This document shows, piece after piece, positions 7,654 to 14,333 of a stretch of 14,333 nt of DNA (positions are counted from its first letter, which is position 1; each line of letters opens with the position of its first letter). The stretch spans positions 1-14,333 of the forward strand of contig JAHFDX010000028.1 in NCBI GenBank assembly GCA_023248785.1, read 5' to 3'. This DNA comes from Myxococcales bacterium (lineage in GTDB: Bacteria > Myxococcota_A > Polyangia > Polyangiales > Polyangiaceae). The position numbers and the translations under genes are program-made. The notes under the pieces are model-generated. The model was not told where the DNA came from. It saw nothing but the letters and a program-made list of their open reading frames with translations, and made no database searches.

Positions 7654-8900
7654 GCCATGTTCCTCGCACGTTCGAGTTCCCTTTGGATGCGCGCAGCGTG
7701 CGGAACACCATCGAACTCCCGCAGAATTCTCGCCCGCCCCGCTTGCCCGTGCATGCGCGCAGTCTTCGCGTCACGCACGTAGCGCAGGATCGCCATAGCC
7801 ATGCCGTCGAAATCGGGCGGCGTGCCACGCACAAGCGTGCCGGTGCGATCGTGCTCGATCATCTCCGGGATTCCTCCAACGTCGAATGCCACCACAGGTT
7901 TGGCGGAGGTCATGGCCTCGAGCACCGAGCGCGGAAGCGGATCGACATAAACGCTCGGCACAACCGCCACAGCAAAATCGAGGAGGAGTGGCCGAATGTC
8001 TGAACGAAACCCGAGGAAGTGAACCCGTTCGGAGATGCCCAGCTGTGAGGCGAACGCCTTGCACTCCTGCAGGTGGTTGGGATGCGCATCTTCTGGGGTG
8101 TCTCCGATCACGACAAAATGCAACTTCTCTCGCTCACTTTCATTCGAAAGCGCAATGACGCGCTCAGCCGCGCGCAAGAACTCGATAAAGCCCTTGCGAG
8201 GAAGCACGCGACCATACGTCCCTATGATGTGATGCGATTCATCGATACCCAACTCGTTGCGAAGCTTCGGTGGGACGACGTTGGGCGCGTACTCCGACGC
8301 ATCGATTGCGTCGTGGACAATCGACACCTTGTGCAGACCGTTGAAGAAATGCGACACAGGTTTCGATACACAAAGGATGGATTTGACACTCGAGGATCGC
8401 GCGAGCCTCCCGTGAAGAGGGATGAGCGGCTTCGCGAGCGTTGAATAGAAAACATGCCAGACGACAGCCACGCCTGTGGCCTGACCGAGTAGCGCGCCGA
8501 CGAAGTTCGCGGTCGTGCCGTTGCAAAAAACCACATCCGTCTTCTCACTTTTAACGAGCCTACAAAGACGCGAAAAACCAGCAATCGCACGAAAAACATT
8601 GCCTGATGCACGTGTTCCTTTGACCCACCATGGAGCGGACAGGTCGTCGCGAACGAGCGACCGATCCCAAGGTTCCGCGACGTTCTCGAGAATCCCGGGT
8701 TCGAAGTGAAGAGCATCGACCACACCCGTTCGTTCGAGAAGCTCACTCACGACTCCCGGGCGCGGAAGTACCACGCCTCGGTGGACAACAGACGTATCGA
8801 GATCCTTCAATATTGTATACAGCGTGCGGCCGGGCCCACCATTGCGAGCCGTATCGTTGATAAAGAGGACGCGCAATTTCCGGTCCGGATTCGAAGTCAT
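7650..8900 (-). CDS. GT4-family glycosyltransferase with Asp in the E-x7-E motif
   Basis: A 416-residue GT-B glycosyltransferase. The N-terminal half has RVLFINDTARNGGPGRTL (10-27), with the glycine-rich acceptor loop. The donor half has GTYGRVLPRKGFIEFLRA (227-244), a VIGDTPED loop (264-271) and the signature DPLPRSVLEAM (320-330). There the first acidic residue is Asp320, not the usual Glu, seven residues before E328. The frame is open upstream to 9131. I chose ATG 8900 because the fold begins there, an AGGAG lies nine bases upstream, and the longer version would run into the preceding gene. The start sits directly behind a small hairpin that partly hides the ribosome binding site. The gene follows another glycosyltransferase by 19 bases and overlaps the flippase start by four. 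It probably adds a sugar to the same lipid-linked product. Sugar and acceptor unknown. Confidence 0.88.
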   Translation of the reverse strand: MTSNPDRKLRVLFINDTARNGGPGRTLYTILKDLDTSVVHRGVVLPRPGVVSELLERTGVVDALHFEPGILENVAEPWDRSLVRDDLSAPWWVKGTRASGNVFRAIAGFSRLCRLVKSEKTDVVFCNGTTANFVGALLGQATGVAVVWHVFYSTLAKPLIPLHGRLARSSSVKSILCVSKPVSHFFNGLHKVSIVHDAIDASEYAPNVVPPKLRNELGIDESHHIIGTYGRVLPRKGFIEFLRAAERVIALSNESEREKLHFVVIGDTPEDAHPNHLQECKAFASQLGISERVHFLGFRSDIRPLLLDFAVAVVPSVYVDPLPRSVLEAMTSAKPVVAFDVGGIPEMIEHDRTGTLVRGTPPDFDGMAMAILRYVRDAKTARMHGQAGRARILREFDGVPHAARIQRELERARNMA

Positions 8901-8918
8901 CGAAAGGCGCTCCTTTCG
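8901..8918 (-). promoter_or_regulatory. Hairpin occluding the ribosome binding site of the GT4 gene at 7650-8900
   Basis: In the minus-strand transcript the 19-base gap between the UAG of the upstream glycosyltransferase (8920-8922) and the next AUG reads as a perfect hairpin. A 7-base stem CGAAAGG pairs with CCUUUCG around a 4-base AGCG loop, and the AUG follows at once. The AGGAG ribosome binding site is split between the stem (AGG) and the loop (AG). A ribosome finishing the upstream gene would melt it, so it looks like a translational coupling device. The pairing is read directly; the role is inferred. Confidence 0.6.
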
Positions 8919-8919
8919 C

Positions 8920-10041
8920 CTATCTACCCGAAATGACGCGCGCATCGTGCGATTTTGCGACCAAATCTCGGTACGCGTCACCATACGCCTCGCACATCGT
9001 TCGAATCGAGCACTGCGACACGACAAACTCGTGCGCACGCAAACCGAGTGTGTGAGCAAATTCCGGCCGCGTCGCGAGCAAACGCATCGCGCGGGCGAGC
9101 GCCGACGTCGAGCGAGACCGAACGAGCACACCTGTCACGCCGTCTTCAATGATCTCGACGAGACCACCTGCTGCGAGCGCGACGACCGGTCTTCCGCAAC
9201 TCATGGATTCCAGAACACTAAGGCCGAGTCCCTCTTGCTCAGATGCGCTAACGCAGGCGTGGACACCGGCGAGGTATGGACGTGGATCGCGTTGATACCC
9301 ATGGAACTGCACGCGCTCACGAAGCCCTAACTTGGCCGCATGCGCCTCGAGTGCGGAACGTTCGGATCCGTCGCCCACCACCTCGAGTAGAGCTCCGTCG
9401 ACCAGTGCGAGGGCATCCAAGATCAACGAAATGCCTTTGACCCGTTCGAGTCGCGACACCACGCCAAAGCGAAACGGAACATGTTGAGTTGGAAATGGGC
9501 GCATCGAAAAGTAACTCGTATCGACCCCATTTCGAATGACGCAGAGGCGCGAGGAGAGCGCTCTTGCAGTTTCTTGGACCGTTCTCGAAACGTACTCACT
9601 GATGCACACAATTGCCTGTGTTCGATACGCCGCCCATCGAGTGAAGGGCGACGCTGTGGGATCAAAGTAGTGAAGCACGGCGTGCTCGGTTCGGAGTGTT
9701 GGGACATTGGACCTTCGCGCAGCCCTCACTCCGAGCATATGAGAACCCAGCGTGTGCATGTGAAGCACGTCGGCACGCTCGTTTCGCAAAAGGCAAGTTA
9801 GCCACTTCACGTCCGACGGTCCGAGTGAGCGCCACAAGTACGCGAGTGGATGCTCACGAACAAATCCAGGACTCCGCACGTCGAGCCCAGCACTGCGAAA
9901 GTACTCGTAAAGCCTTGCGTTCGGCGTAAAGAGCGCAAGCACATGCGTTGCACGCGACTCGGCGGGGCGTGACGCGAGGTCAACAAGAAACCGTTCCGCG
10001 CCGCCAAGATCGCCTGCAACGACGACGTGCATCACCTTCAC
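8920..10041 (-). CDS. GT4-family glycosyltransferase
   Basis: A 373-residue GT-B glycosyltransferase of family GT4. The N-terminus MKVMHVVVAGDLGGAERFL has the Gly-Gly-Ala-Glu acceptor loop typical of enzymes that extend exopolysaccharide or LPS sugars. ADVLHMHTLGSHM (90-102) is the usual strand-turn with His. RTEHAV (117-122), VIRNGVDTSYF (168-178) and VVSRLERVKG (194-203) complete the pattern, and the donor site shows SEQEGLGLSVLESMSCGRP (E270 and E278). An ATG exists at 10062, but I prefer the GTG at 10041. It gives a 4-base GTGA overlap with the preceding lipase gene, like the other junctions of this operon, and GGAG lies ten bases upstream. The ATG has no ribosome binding site. It lies between the lipase and a second glycosyltransferase and is very likely cotranscribed with both. 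The donor sugar cannot be told from sequence. Confidence 0.9.
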   Translation of the reverse strand: MKVMHVVVAGDLGGAERFLVDLASRPAESRATHVLALFTPNARLYEYFRSAGLDVRSPGFVREHPLAYLWRSLGPSDVKWLTCLLRNERADVLHMHTLGSHMLGVRAARRSNVPTLRTEHAVLHYFDPTASPFTRWAAYRTQAIVCISEYVSRTVQETARALSSRLCVIRNGVDTSYFSMRPFPTQHVPFRFGVVSRLERVKGISLILDALALVDGALLEVVGDGSERSALEAHAAKLGLRERVQFHGYQRDPRPYLAGVHACVSASEQEGLGLSVLESMSCGRPVVALAAGGLVEIIEDGVTGVLVRSRSTSALARAMRLLATRPEFAHTLGLRAHEFVVSQCSIRTMCEAYGDAYRDLVAKSHDARVISGR

Positions 10042-11216
10042 GGTGCTCGGTCTCCGCGCCATCGCTCGCTTGAGGCAACTATCCCATCAGCCACGCGCGA
10101 CATCATGGTTTTGAACTTTTCTTCGTTGAATTCTGACCCGCTGATGAGCCAGTCGTTGTGCCTACCCTTCGCAGACATCTCCGCGTTGCGTCCACGGAAA
10201 TGCCCGAGCACGTCCAAGTGGTCCGCGTACCCAGCCCACACAAGGTGTCCCCAGACCTGGGAGAGCGTCGGCACGACTCCATCGTTCGCGCGCGCACCAG
10301 GTACGCGCGATACAGATCGTTGAAAAACTGCCTCCGCCTCGTCGTCCACGTCCCTCGCAGCGCATGGATAGCGTTCGTCGTATCGCGACGTGATGCTGTA
10401 TTGCGCTGCAAAAATCGCGGTGGAGAGTGTTTCCCACGGATTTTTTAGGCTGCGAAAAAAACCTTTGGGATTTGGTGGCGGCGCCATGGTCGCAACACAT
10501 TGGTAGCGAACACCCGGTCGATCGTTAATCCCGGCGCGAAATAAATCCATCGACTCGGGCATTAACTGAATCACGGCGCCCTGATCATTCAAAATAGACT
10601 CAATGAAGTTACGAATTTCATCGCTACGCGCGTCATCTACCACCCGAAGCAGTGACTCGGCGACGCGATCCAAAAGGCGCACGTCGAGGCCAAGTACACC
10701 TTGTAGTTGGCGCATGGCTACAAGCAACGTGCTTGCAATGGAGAGTGGCGGCGCGCCTACAACGAGTGCCACGTAGGTCAGAGCAGAAAGGACATAGAGC
10801 CACCGTTGCCCTTGCACTGTGGAAAAGAAACTAGCCATCGGCGTGCCGTAGTGAGGGGCGTTGAGTGTTGTCACGCTGGCTACGCGTGGGAGCCAGGCAA
10901 GAAGTTCGGGCGGTAGGCCAACGTCAGCGTCCGGCGAAACGATCACGCGGGCATCGAGGCCTCCAGTCGAGTGTCCGATAATGTGAATCGGACCTTCTGG
11001 CCCCGCTGTCTCGGCGATGAGTTCACCAAGCTTGCACGCACGCCGTCTAATCGATGCGGTGGGCAGCACGTTGAGGACATGCGTCCTTGCTTCGTCACCC
11101 GCCGCGCGCAGTTGGTGAACCAGTTCCGACTCGACGTGCTCGAAGTAGTCGAAGGCTCCGAGCTTTCCGAAGCCGAAAAATCCTGGGGACAAATAGATGC
11201 GGTGCAAAAGCCGCAT
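10038..11216 (-). CDS. Alpha/beta-hydrolase lipase/esterase
   Basis: A 392-residue alpha/beta-hydrolase resembling bacterial triacylglycerol lipases. The nucleophile elbow is GHSTGG (81-86, Ser83), followed by LDAR. The next strand has TLNAPHYGTPMASF (117-130), close to the T-x-PH-x-G motif of true lipases. The late segments ANDGVVPT (310-317, Asp312) and ADHLDVLGHF (331-340, His333) supply a plausible Asp and His for the triad. A hydrophobic stretch at about 138-170 could be a lid or membrane anchor. No signal peptide is visible. The ATG at 11216 was chosen because MRLLHRIYLSPGF is the natural start of the fold. A TTG at 11255, six bases after the regulator's stop, would add 13 residues, and neither site has a good ribosome binding site. 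Being inside a glycosyltransferase operon, it may act on the acyl part of the product, which is inference. A PHA-depolymerase-like role is possible. Confidence 0.85.
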   Translation of the reverse strand: MRLLHRIYLSPGFFGFGKLGAFDYFEHVESELVHQLRAAGDEARTHVLNVLPTASIRRRACKLGELIAETAGPEGPIHIIGHSTGGLDARVIVSPDADVGLPPELLAWLPRVASVTTLNAPHYGTPMASFFSTVQGQRWLYVLSALTYVALVVGAPPLSIASTLLVAMRQLQGVLGLDVRLLDRVAESLLRVVDDARSDEIRNFIESILNDQGAVIQLMPESMDLFRAGINDRPGVRYQCVATMAPPPNPKGFFRSLKNPWETLSTAIFAAQYSITSRYDERYPCAARDVDDEAEAVFQRSVSRVPGARANDGVVPTLSQVWGHLVWAGYADHLDVLGHFRGRNAEMSAKGRHNDWLISGSEFNEEKFKTMMSRVADGIVASSERWRGDRAP

Positions 11217-11261
11217 AGGGTTGATTATCGCCGCGCGGCGCTCGTTACGCCACAACCCTGC

Positions 11262-12635
11262 CTACGGCTCGCTTGCAAGGCCATATTCCTCAAGTTTGTT
11301 GTATAGCGTGCGCCGGCTTACGCCGAGAAGGCGCGCAGCCAGAGTGCGGTTGCCGGCTGATTTGCCAAGCGCTTCCACAAGCGCTTCGTGTTCGGTTCGG
11401 CGCTTTTGTTCCTCCAGCGATTCACCAGCGACGGCGGCGACTGCCTTCGCTCTCGCCAAGGGCCCGGGGCACACGAGCTCAGTTTCAATGTCCGCGCGCG
11501 TGATCACTGCACCGTCGGCAAGAACGATGAGTCGCTCAACGAAGTTCTGAAGTTGCCTCACATTGCCAGGCCACGGTTGGACCGCAAGAATGGCCATCGC
11601 GTCCTCTGCAATTTTCACGTGAGGCCTTCCGCAGTCGCGCGCTGAAACAGATGCAAAATGGTGCGCCAGCATGGCCACATCGGCGGGTCGTTCGCGGAGC
11701 GGCGGCACAACCACGGGCACAACGTTGAGGCGATAGAAAAGATCTTCGCGAAAGGTTCCGCTTTCGACCATCGCTTCCAGATCGCGATGGGTGGCCGCGA
11801 TGAAGCGCACATCGACACGAACGGTTTCCGTCCCGCCAACGCGCTCGAACGCGCGCTCTTGCAGGACGCGCAGAAGCTTCACTTGAACCACAGGCGAGAT
11901 GTCACCAATTTCGTCGAGAAAAAGTGTGCCCCCGTGTGCGAGTTCGACGCGGCCAACCTTGCGGGCCACGGCTCCAGTGAACGCGCCTTTTTCGTAACCG
12001 AAGAGCTCACTTTCGAGCAACGCTTCGGGTAGCGCACCACAATGCACTGCAACGAACGGTCCTTTGGCTCTGTGACTCGCTTCGTGGATTGCCCGCGCGA
12101 CGAGCTCTTTTCCGGTGCCCGACTCTCCACGCACAAGAACGGTCGCGGTGCTGGTGGCAACTTTCCGAATCCGTTCAAGAACACCCGCCAGCGCGGCGGA
12201 CTCACCAAGAAATGTGCGCCCCGGCGCGGCAACGGGTTCCAGAGTTCGCGCGCGTTGAGACGCCAAGAGGGCCTTTTTCAGGACAAAGACAATTTCCTCG
12301 CGCTCAAATGGTTTCTGCACGTAATCGGCAGCGCCCCTTCGCATGGCCTCCACCGCATTCGCGACTGATCCGTGAGCCGTCATCATGACAACCGGAATGT
12401 CTGCGTAACGGGTGAGCACGTGATCAAGCAGCCACAGGCCGTCGTTTCCTGGAAGTCGCACGTCCGAGAGCACCACGTCGAACGCTGCCTGTTCCACGGC
12501 CTTCAGTGCGGCCTCCGCATTCGTAACGATCGTAATCACGAACTGCTCCTGCTCTAGGAGGGCTTTCAGTACCGCTCCGAGCGCCTCGTCGTCCTCGACC
12601 ACAAGAACCCGTTCGGCAAAGGGCTGGCGAGCCAT
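11262..12635 (-). CDS. NtrC-family sigma-54-dependent response regulator
   Basis: A 457-residue three-domain activator. The receiver domain (about 8-125) has the acidic pair D15/D16, phospho-acceptor D58 in LSDVRLPG, switch T86 and K108 in VQKPF. The AAA+ domain (about 142-370) has Walker A GESGTGK (170-176), the sigma-54-contacting GAFTGA loop (217-222), Walker B TLFLDE (237-242) and arginines in FREDLFYRL (295-303). The Fis-type helix-turn-helix is at the C-terminus, SAGNRTLAARLLGVSRRTLYNKL (426-448). All key residues are intact, so phosphorylation should let it open sigma-54 promoters. It is the first gene of the six-gene minus-strand unit. It diverges from a histidine kinase, the obvious partner. 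A candidate sigma-54 promoter in this window lies at 1848-1864. The kinase plus NtrC layout recalls PrsK/PrsR of exopolysaccharide loci, but I do not claim orthology. Confidence 0.95.
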   Translation of the reverse strand: MARQPFAERVLVVEDDEALGAVLKALLEQEQFVITIVTNAEAALKAVEQAAFDVVLSDVRLPGNDGLWLLDHVLTRYADIPVVMMTAHGSVANAVEAMRRGAADYVQKPFEREEIVFVLKKALLASQRARTLEPVAAPGRTFLGESAALAGVLERIRKVATSTATVLVRGESGTGKELVARAIHEASHRAKGPFVAVHCGALPEALLESELFGYEKGAFTGAVARKVGRVELAHGGTLFLDEIGDISPVVQVKLLRVLQERAFERVGGTETVRVDVRFIAATHRDLEAMVESGTFREDLFYRLNVVPVVVPPLRERPADVAMLAHHFASVSARDCGRPHVKIAEDAMAILAVQPWPGNVRQLQNFVERLIVLADGAVITRADIETELVCPGPLARAKAVAAVAGESLEEQKRRTEHEALVEALGKSAGNRTLAARLLGVSRRTLYNKLEEYGLASEP

Positions 12636-12654
12636 GTCCCCACTCTAACTGAAC
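12636..12654. promoter_or_regulatory. Very short divergent spacer between response regulator and kinase
   Basis: Only 19 bases separate the two annotated divergent starts (58 if the kinase begins at the ATG of 12694). That is too short for two ordinary promoters, so at least one must lie inside the opposing coding sequence. I found no convincing -35/-10 or -24/-12 element here. The flanking run of eight A residues (12658-12665) is the only AT-rich stretch. Confidence 0.4.
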
Positions 12655-14184
12655 ATGAAAAAAAACACTGCACATGCAACAATCTCGGGGCGCATGACTC
12701 TTCGGTCGTGGTTCATGTTCATTTCCGCGGCGTGCAACTTATCGCTCGCGGCGTTGGCATTCGGCTTTGCGGGAGGGTCCACCTTAAGGTGGCCTGTCGT
12801 TGGCCTCGGGCTTAGTTTTTTTGGAGCCTCATTCGCTCCGCTCATTCGACGGCTCGTCGGTGTCGACGGATTTGCGCTGATCGACTCGTTTTTCACCGCA
12901 ACAATTCCGCTCTTTGCATTTGCGTGCGTAAGTGCCTTCGTTGGACGCACGCGCCCGCTTCGCGTTGCCCTCTATGCCCACATCGCATGGTTCGGCTCGC
13001 TCGCACTCTTGGCGGCTGTTGCCAACGTGTCCGAAACAGCGCGGGCGTTTGTTCAGAACGATATTCTGTGGGCCACCTGCTTTCTCGTTGGATGGCTTCC
13101 GTCCATGTTGGCATCGCCCGCCCTGCTGATTCGCCATTGGATGCGATCCGCTGACGAAGCCGAGCGTGGTCGAACTCGACTGTTACTCCTTGCGCTGATT
13201 GCGGCAACGGTCCTTGGGATCTTTGACATTGCTCGCTACCACGGCCTGCAGATCCCCCCGCTTGGAGCCCTTGGGATGAGTCTGTGCGCAATGCTCATGT
13301 CGGCGGCCGTCGTGAGATACCGCCTGTTCGACCGCGATTTACGTCGGCGAACGGTTCTTTCTGTCTTCGCGACGGTGGTGAGTGCTCTCGGTTCGTACGT
13401 ATTCATTACGGTTGCGTCTGAGCACAACCGTGCGCTTGGCGTGTTTCTTTTCACGACGGTCAGCATCGGGCTTGCAGCACTGGGTTATGAGCTGATGCGC
13501 CGAAGGACCAACCAACAAGCCAACATTCGCGAGCTCGCTCTCGTGGGTCGGATGTCACGTCAGCTGGCGCACGATCTGAAGACGCCTCTCGCGGCATTGC
13601 TTGGCGGAGCGTCGGTCATCGAACGCGCGCGATCGGCCGAAGAGGCATTGAAGTTTGCGCAGGTCGTGTCGGAGCAAGCGAAGCGCGTCGCAACCATGGT
13701 TGAAACGTACGAACGGCTCACACGAATTGAGCCAGTTTTTACGACTATCCGTCTCAACGAACTCGGCGCGCGCGTTGCTTGCGCGGTTGCGAATGGCATC
13801 GCATCGAACAAGGGTGTCACAATTGAAATGGATCTCGGATCGCTCGAATTGAACGCTGACGCGACTCTCGTTGAGAGTGCGCTCGAGAATGTTCTGCGTA
13901 ACGCGGTCGAGGCTTCGCGATCAGGCACCATGGTGCGCATGCGGTCTGAACAAGCGCGCGGTGGGGTCGTGCTTTCTGTGGTCGATCACGGCGAAGGGAT
14001 GGACGCGCGGCAGGTGGAACGTGCCTTTCTTGACTTCTTCACAACGAAAACGACAGGAAGCGGACTTGGTCTTGCCTTTGTGAAACGCGTGCTCTTGGCG
14101 CATGGGGGAACAGCAGCCTTGCGGTCGACCCTCGGGAAGGGGACAGTGGTTGAACTCTGGTTTCCGGAAGAGCGAGGGCGGTGA
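12655..14184 (+). CDS. Membrane sensor histidine kinase, partner of the divergent NtrC-type regulator
   Basis: A 509-residue membrane histidine kinase. The first ~280 residues hold about eight hydrophobic helices with short loops and no large periplasmic domain, so it probably senses something within or at the membrane. The sequence VVRYRLFDRDLRRRTVL (219-235) matches the linker seen in kinases with multi-helix N-terminal sensors. The catalytic part is complete: H-box QLAHDLKTPLAAL with His306, N-box ENVLRNAVEAS (N412, N416), G1 box DHGEGMD (444-450), F-box FFTTKT (461-466) and G2 box GSGLGLAF (468-475). It should phosphorylate Asp58 of the regulator at 11262-12635. The start is uncertain. 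The ATG at 12655 has no ribosome binding site and an A-rich beginning. The ATG at 12694 (residue 14), just before the first helix, is an equal or better choice. Signal unknown. Confidence 0.92.
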   Translation: MKKNTAHATISGRMTLRSWFMFISAACNLSLAALAFGFAGGSTLRWPVVGLGLSFFGASFAPLIRRLVGVDGFALIDSFFTATIPLFAFACVSAFVGRTRPLRVALYAHIAWFGSLALLAAVANVSETARAFVQNDILWATCFLVGWLPSMLASPALLIRHWMRSADEAERGRTRLLLLALIAATVLGIFDIARYHGLQIPPLGALGMSLCAMLMSAAVVRYRLFDRDLRRRTVLSVFATVVSALGSYVFITVASEHNRALGVFLFTTVSIGLAALGYELMRRRTNQQANIRELALVGRMSRQLAHDLKTPLAALLGGASVIERARSAEEALKFAQVVSEQAKRVATMVETYERLTRIEPVFTTIRLNELGARVACAVANGIASNKGVTIEMDLGSLELNADATLVESALENVLRNAVEASRSGTMVRMRSEQARGGVVLSVVDHGEGMDARQVERAFLDFFTTKTTGSGLGLAFVKRVLLAHGGTAALRSTLGKGTVVELWFPEERGR

Positions 14185-14333
14185 AAGAGAAGCTCGCTTC
14201 GATTCCAATCTGGGGCTCCTCATTGCCGTTTTCACCCAATGGATGCCGAGCTTTCTACAATTTGTACATCGGCAGTTGCATGCAAGTCTGTCCAGTGATA
14301 CGGGTGGTCCGTACCGCGCGAATAGCGCAGGAG
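14181..14333 (+). CDS. Possible start of a gene running off the right edge
   Basis: A GTG at 14181 overlaps the kinase's TGA as GTGA, and its frame stays open for the 51 codons left in the window. A weak GAGG lies a few bases upstream. The predicted peptide begins MKEKLASIPIWG and has three cysteines near residues 22-37. It matches nothing I recognise. The overlap is the same kind used by genes in the neighbouring operon, which is the main reason to list it. A second frame (from 14186) is also open, so this could be chance. Apart from this, bases 14185-14333 show no RNA gene, repeat or terminator. Confidence 0.22.
   Translation, partial: MKEKLASIPIWGSSLPFSPNGCRAFYNLYIGSCMQVCPVIRVVRTARIAQE

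Noticed and set aside
8901..9131. N-terminal extension of the glycosyltransferase at 7650-8900 (77 extra residues)
   Set aside because: It is an Arg/Cys/Ser-rich shadow of the upstream gene; the ATG at 8900 has AGGAG and begins the Rossmann fold.
12754..12770. Second sigma-54-like sequence (TTGGCAT ... TTTGC) on the plus strand
   Set aside because: GG to GC spacing is 11, not 10, and it lies inside the kinase coding sequence pointing into it.
12893..13291. 132-codon antisense frame within the kinase gene
   Set aside because: Gln/Arg-rich shadow of a clear membrane-helix coding region.
1..14333. tRNA, rRNA, CRISPR array, insertion sequence or phage genes
   Set aside because: No cloverleaf, regularly spaced repeat, transposase or terminal inverted repeat was seen on either strand.

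Overview
The window looks like a piece of a Gram-negative bacterial chromosome with fairly high GC (mid to high 50s percent by eye). It is densely packed: overlapping start/stop codons, large membrane exporters, an NtrC-type sigma-54 activator and a membrane histidine kinase. The style suits Myxococcota or another 'deltaproteobacterial' lineage, but that is inferred from gene content only; there is no rRNA or marker gene to settle it.

Layout. (1) Bases 2-373: the 3' end of a TetR-type regulator on the + strand, ending in a perfect 14-bp tandem repeat. (2) 396-1787 (-) and 1884-3029 (+): two GT4 glycosyltransferases diverging from a 96-bp spacer. The spacer carries a candidate sigma-54 promoter pointing at the minus-strand gene. 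The plus-strand one is followed 15 bp later by a DUF2334 polysaccharide-deacetylase-like gene (3045-3779). (3) 12635 down to 3776: six minus-strand genes read as one probable operon. In transcription order they are an NtrC-family response regulator, an alpha/beta-hydrolase lipase, two GT4 glycosyltransferases, a short MurJ/MviN-like flippase and an HpnN/MMPL-like RND lipid transporter. Three of the junctions are 4-base ATGA or GTGA overlaps. One more is a 19-base gap filled by a hairpin holding the ribosome binding site. (4) 12655-14184 (+): the probable partner histidine kinase, divergent from the regulator with only 19 bp between annotated starts. (5) 14185-14333: no firm gene; a frame opening with a GTGA overlap runs off the edge.

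Working model (inference): sugars are added to a lipid or other carrier by the cytoplasmic GT4 enzymes, modified by the deacetylase-like protein and lipase, flipped by the MurJ-like protein and moved onward by the RND exporter. The divergent kinase/sigma-54 activator pair would set expression. No Wzy polymerase, Wzx/Wza/Wzc set or initiating sugar-phosphate transferase is present, so a short glycolipid is a better guess than a long polysaccharide. No hopanoid biosynthesis genes are here, so the HpnN resemblance should not be read as hopanoid transport.
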